Numbered from the stretch's first letter, positions 1 to 7,883 are shown. The stretch: 24,032 nucleotides of DNA from Bacteroidota bacterium (GCA_023453125.1 JAEXUB010000126.1:1-24032), one strand, 5' to 3'. The notes: generated by a model from the sequence alone, not told the origin. Numbers and translations are program-made.

Positions 1-741
1 CAAATAATTGTAAGCAGCAAGAGGGGATTATCCCTTTTCAGTGCGGCGGAAGCCGGAATTGGGGAAATTAGAAATTATGATAATCTAAAGAATGTGTACC
101 TTTCGGCAGCTGCGGGTGATACCGTACTATTTGCCTCCTTCTCAAAAAAGATTTACAAAACGGTAATTGACAGCTCCGGTCTGAAAACCATTGCGGAATA
201 TAATGTCGATTTTGTTCCGGGGAAAATGGCTGTAAGCGGAGATAGGATTTACCTCACCCGTCTGCGCGAGAGCCGTTTTGCAAGTACATTCGATAAATAT
301 AACCTTTCAAATATGACCCGTTTAGCATTATGGGGGGCTGGTATAAAGATATTTTCCGATTATCCAATTACCGGAGTTGGAAATATTGACCTTGCCGGTT
401 TATACCGAAGCTACAAAAATGCTTATGATAAGGAAATTCAGGGGCATATGCACAATAATTTTGTTCATATACTGGTTACTCTCGGGGTAATCGGTTTTGC
501 CGCCTTCATTTTCCTGCTGGTTAAAATATTCCTCCTGCTTAACAAAATAAGTAAAGAGAGTAAGGATGTTCCGTTTATCTCTTCCTATGTTTTGGGCACG
601 CTTGGAGGAATGACTGCATTTGTTGTAGCGGGGCTTACGGAATGGAATTTCGGAGATCACGATATTATTACAATGGTCTGGTTTACTCTGGCATTATCAA
701 TTGGATTATTGAGGAAGTATAAGGAAGTGCAGAAGAATTAA
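1..741 (+). CDS. O-antigen ligase/polymerase family protein (Wzy_C), 3' part
   Basis: Membrane enzyme that joins or polymerises undecaprenyl-linked O-polysaccharide at the periplasmic face of the inner membrane. The frame is open from base 1, so the gene begins outside the window; 246 residues are visible. The Wzy_C signature is clear: RLALW (nt 319 on), then DYPITGVGNIDL, then GHMHNNFVHIL with the family's catalytic-region histidine and asparagines, followed by two or three hydrophobic segments and a short basic tail. An internal GTG at 94 is not a credible start because the reading frame and fold continue upstream. The first ~90 visible residues do not look like membrane protein; they show beta-rich, propeller-like repeats (for example SGDRIYLTR), apparently inserted in the large periplasmic loop. 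The stop codon overlaps that of the convergent sugar transferase. The family call is firm; ligase versus polymerase cannot be decided. Confidence 0.88.
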   Translation, partial: QIIVSSKRGLSLFSAAEAGIGEIRNYDNLKNVYLSAAAGDTVLFASFSKKIYKTVIDSSGLKTIAEYNVDFVPGKMAVSGDRIYLTRLRESRFASTFDKYNLSNMTRLALWGAGIKIFSDYPITGVGNIDLAGLYRSYKNAYDKEIQGHMHNNFVHILVTLGVIGFAAFIFLLVKIFLLLNKISKESKDVPFISSYVLGTLGGMTAFVVAGLTEWNFGDHDIITMVWFTLALSIGLLRKYKEVQKN

Positions 742-2138
742 ACCCCTTTTGCTTTTCCCTTTGCTACCTGAAAAACGGTAAGAAAAATAATCTGTATATC
801 CAGCCCGAATCCCCAATTCTCTATATACCAGATATCGTGTTCAATTCTTTCCCTCGTTTTAATCTTGTTTTCCTCTTCGTTAAGGGAGTCCCCTCTCAGT
901 CCGTGTATCTGAGCCCAGCCTGTAATTCCCGGCTTAACGGTATGGCGCAGTTTAATTTCCTCTACAAATTCGGAATATTTCTTATCGAATTGAATTGCGT
1001 GAGGGCGGGGACCGACTACCGACATATCACCGAGCAATACATTAACAAACTGGGGGAATTCATCAAGGTTTGTCTTGCGCAGGAACTGCCCGAGTTTGGT
1101 AATATTAGATTCATTTTTTAGAGTGGGATTAAATGTGAGCTCTCTTTTATCATCAACAGTCATTGTGCGGAATTTAAGGCAGCGGAAAAGTTTATTCCTC
1201 CGTCCTATTCTATCCTGAATGAAAAATACCGGCCCTCTTGAGGTAGCCTTTTGAATTATGGCAATAATCGGGAAGAGCCAGCTGGCAACAAGCAAAAGGA
1301 CAGTCAGAGAAAAGAGGATGTCAAATGACCTTTTGAGGAATTTCCAGTGGAATTGGTCTAAAAGTGTAGAGCGGAGAGTGATAATAGGAATATCGTCAAA
1401 TGCGCTTAGTGTAAGGTTCTTTGTCATATAGCGGAAGAAATCGGGAAGTATGTGAACCCGGATTGCCGAGTTATTGCAGATTCTTATCAGATGATAATAG
1501 GTATCCATTTCATTTATTTCAAGGGCCATTACAACGTCGTCAATCCTGTTTTCCGAAATAATCTGCTGAAGATTTTCGAACTTGCCGAGATAGAGCTCCT
1601 CCGGAGCCAGGTTCTTCTCCTTATCAATAAAGCCGGCTATTGTGTAATCAAGATTTGAATAGGAACTGAATTGTTTATAGAAATTCAGAGCCAGGTCCCC
1701 GGTGCCTACTATCAATAACTTGTTTAAACTTTCGGCGTTTTTTTTGCCTGTCCTGAAATACCTTGTTACTATGTATGTTTTAACCGTAATGAGAGCCAGA
1801 AGAATAACCGAGTAATAAATGACAAAGATTCGGGTAAACAAAAGTTCCTTAGCCGCGAAGATGAAGATAATCTGTGTAAATGCCTGAATAAACACAATTT
1901 TTGCTATAGCCGTAAACCGGAGGAATGGGGAAAGGGTTATATTATCGTAAACGCCGTTTATTTTAGCTGAGAAGTACCATACAACCAGGAGCAGTAGCAG
2001 AAGCCCTATCAGAGAATAATTCCCGGTAAAGGATTGGAATGACTGTGCCATAGATGCCGAGATTATGAATGAGGCGATTATCAGGAAGATATCTGCCAGC
2101 AGTTGAATATTTATATGTTTTTTATTAACGGCAATCAT
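738..2138 (-). CDS. Undecaprenyl-phosphate sugar-1-phosphate transferase (WbaP/WcaJ type)
   Basis: Initiating enzyme of exopolysaccharide or O-antigen repeat-unit synthesis: transfers a sugar 1-phosphate from a UDP-sugar to undecaprenyl phosphate at the inner membrane. The 466 residues match the long family form. There are four N-terminal hydrophobic segments (about 13-35, 43-60, 78-96, 103-121), a Rossmann-like central domain beginning at LLIVGTGD (141-148), a further membrane segment (272-297) and the C-terminal bacterial sugar transferase domain. The latter has QDRIG (308-312), KFRTM (322-326), the catalytic Asp-Glu pair in TNLDEFPQ (359-360) and GDMSVVGPRP (370-379). The ATG lies 4 nt after the stop of the GT4 gene, so the two are cotranscribed. 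Which sugar is transferred (glucose, galactose or other) cannot be read from the sequence. Confidence 0.93.
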   Translation of the reverse strand: MIAVNKKHINIQLLADIFLIIASFIISASMAQSFQSFTGNYSLIGLLLLLLVVWYFSAKINGVYDNITLSPFLRFTAIAKIVFIQAFTQIIFIFAAKELLFTRIFVIYYSVILLALITVKTYIVTRYFRTGKKNAESLNKLLIVGTGDLALNFYKQFSSYSNLDYTIAGFIDKEKNLAPEELYLGKFENLQQIISENRIDDVVMALEINEMDTYYHLIRICNNSAIRVHILPDFFRYMTKNLTLSAFDDIPIITLRSTLLDQFHWKFLKRSFDILFSLTVLLLVASWLFPIIAIIQKATSRGPVFFIQDRIGRRNKLFRCLKFRTMTVDDKRELTFNPTLKNESNITKLGQFLRKTNLDEFPQFVNVLLGDMSVVGPRPHAIQFDKKYSEFVEEIKLRHTVKPGITGWAQIHGLRGDSLNEEENKIKTRERIEHDIWYIENWGFGLDIQIIFLTVFQVAKGKAKGV

Positions 2139-2142
2139 AGTC

Positions 2143-3255
2143 TTATTTATTTATGAAGAGAGAATATTTATCTTCCACAAAGCTCTTAATCTTTTCTTCA
2201 AAAATGGCGCGTGAGAAATTGGAGGCAAATTTATTTATACCTTCATAGTCGAAAGAAACCTTTTCGAATCTTTTTACAGCCTCAATAATGTCTGCCGGGG
2301 ACTGTCTACCGAAATGAATGCCGGTTTTGCCGTCGATAACGGTTTCAGCCGTGCCCCCCTTGTTAAGGGCAATAACGGGAGTTCCTGCAGAAAGGGCTTC
2401 AACGACGGTTATGCCGAAATCCTCTTCGGCGGCAAAAACGAATCCTTTTGCCTTTCTCATATAATGGTTCAGTTTTTCTGCCGGCAGGTAGCCGAGCAGT
2501 TCAATATTCTTAGCCGCCTTGGACTCCACAAGCTTCCTATTAGGGCCGTCTCCGGCCACCAGAAGCTTTTTATCGGGCATTGAGGCAAAGGCCTCAACAA
2601 TCAGCTCAACCTTTTTATAAGGGACAAACCGGGAGGCGGTAAAGTAATACTCTTCTTTATTTGTCTCAAGGGGGTAGAGATGTGTATCTACCGGAGGATA
2701 AATTACAGAGGCATCCCTGTTATAAATCTTTTTAATTCTGCCTGCTATATAATTTGAGTTGGCAATAAAATGGTCAACACGGTTTGAAGAGATTACGTCC
2801 CACTGCCTGATCCTGTGGAGTATTCTCTTTGCAATAAACCCCTTAATACCTTTATCGAGCCCTGCATTGCGGAGATATTCGTGGTGCAGGTCCCAGGCAT
2901 AGCGGATTGGAGTATGGCAATAGCAGATATGGAGCTGATTCTGTCCTGTGAGGGCTCCCTTAGCAACCGCGTGCGAACTAGAAAGGACTACATCATAGCC
3001 GGACAGGTCAAACTGCTCAATTGCCAGTGGAAAGAGGGAGAGGTAATTGCGGAATTTTTTCCGGGCAAAGGGGAGGTCCTGAATAAATGACGTATGAACC
3101 GGTTTATTTTTAAGTACCTTCCCTTGAATTTCGGCGTCGGGCCAGGAAACGAGGGAATAGATCTCAAAATCATCCCATATATTGAGAAACGACTCTATGC
3201 ATCTTTCGGAGCCGGCATAGTCTGCAAACCATTCGTGTATTAAGGCTTTTTTCAT
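2143..3255 (-). CDS. Glycosyltransferase family 4 protein
   Basis: Cytoplasmic GT-B glycosyltransferase, probably adding a sugar to the lipid-linked repeat unit begun by the downstream sugar transferase. 370 residues. The N-terminal domain opens with a short donor-loop variant (DYAGSERC, 12-19) in place of the usual glycine-rich loop. CYCHTPIRYAWD (111-122) is typical of the mannosyltransferase WbaZ-like subgroup. The C-terminal nucleotide-sugar domain has ASRFVPYKK (207-215), VAGDGPNR (233-240) and the retaining-enzyme EX7E motif (E278 to E286 in EDFGITVVE). It starts at ATG 3255, facing the divergent GT2 gene across about 135 bp, which probably holds promoters for both directions. The mannosyl specificity is suggested only by subgroup resemblance. 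Confidence 0.9.
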   Translation of the reverse strand: MKKALIHEWFADYAGSERCIESFLNIWDDFEIYSLVSWPDAEIQGKVLKNKPVHTSFIQDLPFARKKFRNYLSLFPLAIEQFDLSGYDVVLSSSHAVAKGALTGQNQLHICYCHTPIRYAWDLHHEYLRNAGLDKGIKGFIAKRILHRIRQWDVISSNRVDHFIANSNYIAGRIKKIYNRDASVIYPPVDTHLYPLETNKEEYYFTASRFVPYKKVELIVEAFASMPDKKLLVAGDGPNRKLVESKAAKNIELLGYLPAEKLNHYMRKAKGFVFAAEEDFGITVVEALSAGTPVIALNKGGTAETVIDGKTGIHFGRQSPADIIEAVKRFEKVSFDYEGINKFASNFSRAIFEEKIKSFVEDKYSLFINK

Positions 3256-3390
3256 TTACATTGCTAAAGGTTTTCTCCAAATTTAAGAAGAGTTTTGCCT
3301 ATTTGACAGGGGATAAATGAATGGGGAGCAAATATTTTTATCCCAAAAAGAGTAAAAAATTGTATTATTGTAAAAGTTAAATTCCAAAAA

Positions 3391-4159
3391 ATGGGAGCGC
3401 CGTACGTTTAACATATCAGCAATAATAATAGCTAAAGATGCAGGGGCTACCATCGGGAGCTGCCTTTCCTCCCTTAAAGAATGCGTTGAGGATATTTGGG
3501 TAATTGTGGATGATTCCTCTTCCGATAATACTCTTGAACTGGTCCGCCAAAGCGGCGTAAACTACGAAGTAAGAAAATGGGAAGGTTATGCAGCCGAAAA
3601 ATCATACGCACTTTGCAAAGCGGCAAACGACTGGGTATTCTGGATTGATTCTGACGAAGTGCTTACCCCCGCTCTGCAGAAGGAAATAATAGAGTTTAAG
3701 AAAGGTACACCGCAATTTCCGGTTTACAAGGTTGCCAGAAGAGCATTCTTTCTGGGCAGGTGGATTAAACACGGAGGCTGGTATCCGGGAAGAGTGCCGA
3801 GGCTTTTTGATAAGACCAGAGTGAAATTTAATAATAATGCCGTTCACGAGGGACTTGATTTTGATGGGGAGTGCGGAAACCTTGAAAATGACCTTGAGCA
3901 TTATACTGATTTGAATATAAAGCATTACTATGAAAAATTTAACGAGTACACTTCCTTAGCCGCAATAGACCTTACCAAAAAGGGGAAGAGGTTTGGTTTT
4001 CTTGATCTGCTGATACGCCCCCCTTTCATTTTTTTAAAGATGTACATTCTTAGGCTCGGATTTCTTGACGGAATACAGGGTTTTATTCTTGCAGTTTTCT
4101 CTTCGAACTATGTATTTACAAAATATGCTAAACTTTGGGAATTAAACAGGAAGGGATAA
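3391..4159 (+). CDS. Glycosyltransferase family 2 (WaaE/LPS-core-like), disrupted start
   Basis: GT-A fold inverting glycosyltransferase likely to act in LPS core or surface glycan synthesis. The family N-terminus (FNISAIIIAKDAGATIG) is encoded in frame from 3407, before the donor-binding VDDSSSDNT and the metal-binding DSDE (WIDSDEVL). The RLFD...HEG segment is typical of the WaaE-like subgroup. The frame is open back to 3374 but contains no ATG, GTG or TTG before GTG 3506. That GTG would delete the first 33 residues, including the first strand of the fold. ATG 3391 lies one base out of frame; removing one G from the GGG at 3393-3395 would give a natural start, MERRTFNISAI. A sequencing indel or a real frameshift is therefore likely. 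The stop is one base before nadK, so the two are cotranscribed. Confidence 0.82.
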
Positions 4160-4160
4160 T

Positions 4161-5042
4161 ATGAAAATCGGGATTATCGCTAATATTACGAAAGAGAATA
4201 TTTATCCTGCATTAAAGCATTTGCTGCAGCTTTTGGACCTCAACAAATGCGATTACCGCCTAAGCGACCTGTTGGTAAGTGTAAAAGGAGAATTCGGCCC
4301 AGACATTCCGGGAGACCTCTTCATACCTAATTCCTCATTGGGGCAATGCGATGTAGTAGTCTCATTCGGCGGTGACGGCACAATGTTAAATACCGCGTTC
4401 GACCTGCGCAAGACAAATACCCCCGTTGCCGGAATAAATTTCGGCAAGCTTGGCTTTTTGGCAGAGTATGAAATTGCCGGAATGGAAGAATTTGTCACCG
4501 ACCTAAAGAACAGAAACTTTGTTATCGAAGAAAGAATGGCTCTGGAAGCCAGGTGCGATAAAGAATCGGAACAGGAACTCTATGCAATAAATGATATGGT
4601 GCTGGATAAGGGAAGATGGCCCAAGATGATTGAGCTAACGGTCCATTCGGACGATGAATATGTGGCTACATTTTCCGCAGACGGGCTGATAGTATCCACT
4701 CCAACCGGAACGACAGGGTATTCTTTATCCACAGGCGGGCCGATTGTAGTGCCGAACGCGGATGTAATTACCATTTCTCCCATTGCACCTCATACACTAA
4801 CTATGCGCCCCCTCGTACTGCCGGCGGATAAGAAAATATCTGTTACATTAAAATCGCAGCATACAAGCGTGCAGGTTAACTGCGACGGGCAGAGGGTAAG
4901 CTATTATGAGCCCCCTGTAAAGATAGAAATTGCCAGGAGCAGTAATCCCTTCCAGTTAGTTCATACAAATAAGACAAGTTATTTTGAAATATTAAGAAAT
5001 AAACTCCATTGGGGAATTGACCTAAGGAAAAATTCATTGTAG
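4161..5042 (+). CDS. nadK: NAD kinase
   Basis: Cytosolic enzyme phosphorylating NAD+ to NADP+, using ATP or polyphosphate. The 293 residues match the usual bacterial length. The diagnostic motifs are all present: GGDGTML (70-76), the family Asn-Asp pair in AINDMVLD (142-149), the long conserved block DGLIVSTPTGTTGYSLSTGG (174-193) and CDGQ (241-244). The ATG lies one base after the GT2 stop and is preceded by a good ribosome-binding site (AGGAAGGG, 4148-4155), so translation is probably coupled. The cell needs one such enzyme, which makes this likely the housekeeping copy. Confidence 0.96.
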   Translation: MKIGIIANITKENIYPALKHLLQLLDLNKCDYRLSDLLVSVKGEFGPDIPGDLFIPNSSLGQCDVVVSFGGDGTMLNTAFDLRKTNTPVAGINFGKLGFLAEYEIAGMEEFVTDLKNRNFVIEERMALEARCDKESEQELYAINDMVLDKGRWPKMIELTVHSDDEYVATFSADGLIVSTPTGTTGYSLSTGGPIVVPNADVITISPIAPHTLTMRPLVLPADKKISVTLKSQHTSVQVNCDGQRVSYYEPPVKIEIARSSNPFQLVHTNKTSYFEILRNKLHWGIDLRKNSL

Positions 5043-5050
5043 GGGATTAT

Positions 5051-5557
5051 ATGAAAACTTTAATTTTATTTTTTCTTATAACAGCGTTATCTGTCACTTT
5101 TGCTCAGGAAAAAGGGAAGATGTCGTTCGATGAAAGGGGGAAGAAGAATATGTATGTAGGAATCGGGGATAAATCGGTTTTTAAGGATACAAGCTTTGCC
5201 ACCTGGTATAATGCAGAATATGATATGTATGAAGTGGATATTGAAACCCTGAAGGGGATAAAACCGGAATCACTTAAGGATCTGAAAATTACGATGGTGG
5301 TAGGAACCTGGTGCGGCGATACAAAGAGGGAAATACCGAGATTTTTTAAGATACTTGAAACACTTAACTTCGACGAGAAGAATCTTGAGATGATTTTCGT
5401 AGACAGGGAAAAGAAGAATCCGTTAGGGGATATATCGGCACTGGGGGCCAAAAATATTCCCACTATTATTTTTTATAAGTCAGGCAAGGAACTGGGGCGT
5501 ATAATTGAAGCGCCGGTAGAAAGCCTGGAAAAGGACTTTTTAAAATTATTGAATTGA
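5051..5557 (+). CDS. Secreted thioredoxin-like protein with single active-site cysteine
   Basis: 168 residues. The N-terminus is a typical Sec signal peptide (MKTLILFFLITALSVTFA, cleavage probably after Ala18), so the mature protein is periplasmic. A thioredoxin fold is indicated by VVGTWCGDTKREIP (83-96) and by the cis-proline motif NIPTII (135-140). The active site is WCGDT: Cys88 is present, but the second cysteine of CxxC is replaced, so the protein cannot act as an ordinary dithiol reductant by itself. Such WCGD(S/T)K proteins are seen in Bacteroidota-related genomes, function unknown. It follows nadK by 8 bp, with a purine-rich ribosome-binding site, as the last gene of the operon. Confidence 0.85.
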   Translation: MKTLILFFLITALSVTFAQEKGKMSFDERGKKNMYVGIGDKSVFKDTSFATWYNAEYDMYEVDIETLKGIKPESLKDLKITMVVGTWCGDTKREIPRFFKILETLNFDEKNLEMIFVDREKKNPLGDISALGAKNIPTIIFYKSGKELGRIIEAPVESLEKDFLKLLN

Positions 5558-5563
5558 TTTTCA

Positions 5564-5599
5564 TTCAATCCAGTATTATTTATAAAATAATGGATTGAA
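5564..5599. repeat. Long AT-rich inverted repeat (hairpin)
   Basis: The arms TTCAATCCA (5564-5572) and TGGATTGAA (5591-5599) pair perfectly. The inner arms TTATTT (5576-5581) and AAATAA (5585-5590) also pair, leaving a three-base loop and a three-base bulge. It lies 7 bp after the thioredoxin-like gene. No clear T-run follows, so it may be a weak terminator or an RNA-stabilising hairpin at the end of the operon. Confidence 0.6.
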
Positions 5600-5715
5600 G
5601 GAAGATTTTCTGCAAATGCGGCAGGAGTATTATATGAGAGCTTTTTGTAGCAGTTAATACATCTGATACCATTTCTAAAAAGGCTCTTATATTGCTTGGA
5701 AAATAGGAGCTCAGT

Positions 5716-6138
5716 TTGTCTAGACGTAAAATTTTATATGACCCCTCCCTAAAAGCAAGGGCGTCAGTGCTCCGCAATCATAGTACCATACCTGAGATAA
5801 AACTGTGGAAATTCCTTAAAGGGAGACAAATGTGCGGGTATGACTTTCATAGACAAAAACCAATTGATCGTTTTATAGTTGATTTTTTCTGCTGTGAACT
5901 CAACTTAGCTATTGAACTGGACGGGACTAGCCATATTGGCAGGGAGAAGTATGATGCTTTTAGACAACAGGCAATTGAGAAACTGGGTATTACCTTCTTG
6001 CGGTTTACCAATGATGAGGTTTTTAATAACATTCAGGATGTCCTTGGAGAAATAAAGGGGTGGATTGAGAAAAACGAGGAGAAAGAGAAAAGGTTAGAGA
6101 AAACGCAATTTACAGGCCGACACCCCCCGCCCCGATAA
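5716..6138 (+). CDS. DUF559 (Vsr-like, PD-(D/E)XK) endonuclease-domain protein
   Basis: 140 residues. The TTG start is chosen because AGGAGC (5705-5710) sits at suitable spacing and the family N-terminus (MSRRKILYDPSLKARA) follows directly. The DUF559 core is complete: Glu27 in PEIKLW, FHRQKPIDRFIVDF (44-57), LAIELDG (64-70), then LRFTNDEV and NIQDVL. Asp56 and Glu67 fit the PD-(D/E)XK nuclease site related to Vsr mismatch endonuclease. No methylase or other restriction partner is adjacent, and the biological role of these solo genes is unknown. The last residues (GRHPPPR) and the stop codon are encoded by the GC-rich palindromic repeat at 6130-6163, so the C-terminus is repeat-derived. It is probably a recently moved element, to judge from the repeat linkage. 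Confidence 0.85.
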   Translation: MSRRKILYDPSLKARASVLRNHSTIPEIKLWKFLKGRQMCGYDFHRQKPIDRFIVDFFCCELNLAIELDGTSHIGREKYDAFRQQAIEKLGITFLRFTNDEVFNNIQDVLGEIKGWIEKNEEKEKRLEKTQFTGRHPPPR

Positions 6139-6163
6139 ATCGGGGCACCCCTCTCGAGAGGGG
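6130..6163. repeat. GC-rich double palindrome, probable dispersed repeat
   Basis: There are two adjacent perfect inverted repeats. The first has arms CCCCGAT (6130-6136) and ATCGGGG (6139-6145) with loop AA. The second is the 16-base palindrome CCCCTCTCGAGAGGGG (6148-6163). They are preceded by a C-run and are much richer in G+C than the surroundings. The first loop supplies the stop codon of the DUF559 gene. The form resembles REP/BIME-type elements, but copy number in the genome cannot be judged from this window. Confidence 0.7.
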
Positions 6164-6203
6164 ACTTTATATAGAATGTACAATTAAACAGCATTGAGCA
6201 AAT

Positions 6204-6232
6204 AAAAAAGGGAGCTTTTGGCTCCCTTTTTT
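6204..6232. terminator. Bidirectional Rho-independent terminator
   Basis: The stem GGGAGC (6210-6215) pairs with GCTCCC (6221-6226) around a five-base loop, flanked by A6 on the left and T6 on the right. It therefore ends transcription on both strands. It sits between the converging DUF559 gene (+) and the aminomutase gene (-). Confidence 0.92.
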
Positions 6233-6235
6233 ATA

Positions 6236-7396
6236 TTAATTATTGCTTGTTTCTAGCTCCGGAATTTCTACCGAAGTTATATCTTTGAAATGCTTCGGCT
6301 TCTTGGAATTACCGTTCTTCTTGTCAGATACCTCAATTGGAATCTTGTTCTCTTCTTTTTTTACGTCGTGATAGACGTAAACATCATTCTTGTAGTTTCT
6401 GAGAACAATCCTGTCCTCGTCGTGATGCAGCACATACTGAGGCAGAATAGGAATCTTACCGCCGCCGCCGGGTGCGTCTATTACGAGGTGGGGTATTGCC
6501 AGTCCCGAAATATTTCCTCTTAGTTTATAGATAATATCGAGGCCGGTCTGTATTGAGGTCTTAAAATGTCTCGTGCCTTTTGTCTCGTCAGCCATAAAGA
6601 GGTAATAAGGCTTTACCCTTATTTTAAGAAGTTTAAGGAGTAATTCCTTCATTACTTCGGGATCGTCATTAACTCCCTTCATTAATACTGCCTGGTTTCC
6701 AACGGGGCACCCGGCATCAGTAAGCATAGCGCACGCCTTGGTGCTTTCAGGAGTAATTTCCCACGGATGGTTAAAATGGGTATTAATATAGATCGGATGA
6801 TATTTTTTAATCATCTCGACCAGTTTAGGGGTAATCCGGTGGGGGAGAACGCAAGGCATCTTTGTCCCGATACGGATAATTTCTACATGAGGAATGGCAC
6901 GGAGTCTTTTGAGTATTTTTTCGAGCATTACATCGGTAAGCATTAAAGGATCGCCTCCCGACATAATTACGTCGCGGATTTCGGTATGCTTCTCGATATA
7001 TTTGAAGGCCGACTCAAGTTCCTTCATCGAGATTTTGTCTGCGTTACCCACTTTTCTTTTACGAGTGCAGAACCGGCAATACATGCCGCACTGACTAGTG
7101 GTAAGAAAGAGAGCTCTGTCGGGGTAGCGATGAGTAATATTGGGAACGGGACTCATCTCATCCTCTTTTAATGGATCCTCCGGGCCGTCCAAATCATCTA
7201 GTTCATCCTTATCCGGAACGCACTGGCGCCAGATAGGATCTCCCTGGTGGCGGATTAAACTAAGATAATATGGATTGATTCTGGCCTGGAAAAAGCCATC
7301 GAGCTGTTTAGCAACACTTCTATCCAGGTTGAATTTCTCAACCAGCTGGTCAACAGTGTGAATGCTATCGCGAATCATTTGTTGCCAAAGTTCCAT
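6236..7396 (-). CDS. kamA: L-lysine 2,3-aminomutase (KamA family radical SAM enzyme)
   Basis: Radical SAM/PLP enzyme converting L-lysine to beta-lysine. 386 residues. The [4Fe-4S] motif is C103-x3-C107-x2-C110 (CGMYCRFC), followed by SGGDPL (146-151). Aligned without gaps to my recollection of the Clostridium subterminale enzyme, Asp270, Asp307 and Lys314 (in PGGGGK) correspond to Asp293, Asp330 and Lys337: the two aspartates that hold the lysine side-chain amine, and the PLP lysine. This supports lysine, not glutamate, as substrate. The last ~40 residues form a lysine-rich tail beyond the fold. The ATG lies 13 bp after the GNAT stop, as last gene of a unit with two ATP-grasp ligases and an acetyltransferase. 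The length and context argue against EpmB, the EF-P-modifying paralogue. Confidence 0.92.
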   Translation of the reverse strand: MELWQQMIRDSIHTVDQLVEKFNLDRSVAKQLDGFFQARINPYYLSLIRHQGDPIWRQCVPDKDELDDLDGPEDPLKEDEMSPVPNITHRYPDRALFLTTSQCGMYCRFCTRKRKVGNADKISMKELESAFKYIEKHTEIRDVIMSGGDPLMLTDVMLEKILKRLRAIPHVEIIRIGTKMPCVLPHRITPKLVEMIKKYHPIYINTHFNHPWEITPESTKACAMLTDAGCPVGNQAVLMKGVNDDPEVMKELLLKLLKIRVKPYYLFMADETKGTRHFKTSIQTGLDIIYKLRGNISGLAIPHLVIDAPGGGGKIPILPQYVLHHDEDRIVLRNYKNDVYVYHDVKKEENKIPIEVSDKKNGNSKKPKHFKDITSVEIPELETSNN

Positions 7397-7409
7397 AATA
7401 TATTGCCCT

Positions 7410-7883
7410 TTATGTTTTTATGTATTTGCCAAAAACTATTAAATTATCATTCATTGAGTAGAAATCCCTTATTTCCGATAGAATGGTATACCGGTTGCGC
7501 AAATAGAAATTCCGGGTCGGTGTGTAGTTCTCGCGCGATGAAGTCTCTGCAAGAACCCATCTGCCGTTTCTTTCTTTCGCGAAATTCTCGACATGCTCCA
7601 GAAGTTCCTTGCCGATTCCTTTTTTCTGGGCGGCCGGATCTACTACTATCCAGTACATATCGAAAACTCCATCTGTTAAAGCTCTTTTTCCGGTACAATG
7701 ATAACCTAAAACTTTAGCATCTTCCTCATACACGAATACATTGTAGTATTCTATATCAGGCTTGGCAATAGCTTCGTCTATTAATTCAAGAGCCACGTCT
7801 TTCTCTTCATTGCTGAAAATGTCAATCGAGAAGACGATATTCTTGATCTGTTCTCTATCCTCAGGACGCAATTTTCTTATCAT
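7410..7883 (-). CDS. GNAT family N-acetyltransferase
   Basis: Predicted acetyl-CoA-dependent N-acyltransferase, 157 residues, single GNAT domain. The acetyl-CoA pyrophosphate-binding motif is QKKGIGKELL (86-95), after the usual beta4 strand (YWIVVDP, 77-83). I place the start at ATG 7883, not at the upstream TTG 7904, because a GGAAAGAAAGAG ribosome-binding stretch directly precedes it and MIRKLRPED is a typical GNAT N-terminus. It overlaps the end of the second ATP-grasp gene by 23 bp, implying translational coupling. Its substrate is unknown. Given the neighbours, an amino group of beta-lysine or of a beta-lysine-containing product is a reasonable guess. It is much shorter than AblB (about 270 residues), the known beta-lysine acetyltransferase, so it is not a simple orthologue. 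Confidence 0.85.
   Translation of the reverse strand: MIRKLRPEDREQIKNIVFSIDIFSNEEKDVALELIDEAIAKPDIEYYNVFVYEEDAKVLGYHCTGKRALTDGVFDMYWIVVDPAAQKKGIGKELLEHVENFAKERNGRWVLAETSSRENYTPTRNFYLRNRYTILSEIRDFYSMNDNLIVFGKYIKT

Noticed and set aside
3303..3338. TTGACA at 3303-3308 followed by TATTTT at 3333 as a promoter for the GT2 operon
   Set aside because: The spacing of 24 bases is too long for a sigma-70 promoter, so the consensus-like -35 is probably chance. Another TATTAT (3363) has no matching -35.
3506..4159. GTG 3506 as the true start of the GT2 gene
   Set aside because: It would remove the first strand and donor-binding region of the fold, which is clearly encoded in frame upstream.
6236..7396. 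Glutamate 2,3-aminomutase or EpmB in place of lysine 2,3-aminomutase
   Set aside because: Both aspartates that bind the lysine side chain are present. No epmA or efp gene is nearby, and the protein is longer than EpmB.
6236..7883. The aminomutase and GNAT as a standard ablA/ablB N-acetyl-beta-lysine pair
   Set aside because: The GNAT has only 157 residues and lacks the extra length of AblB. Two ligases are coupled to the unit.
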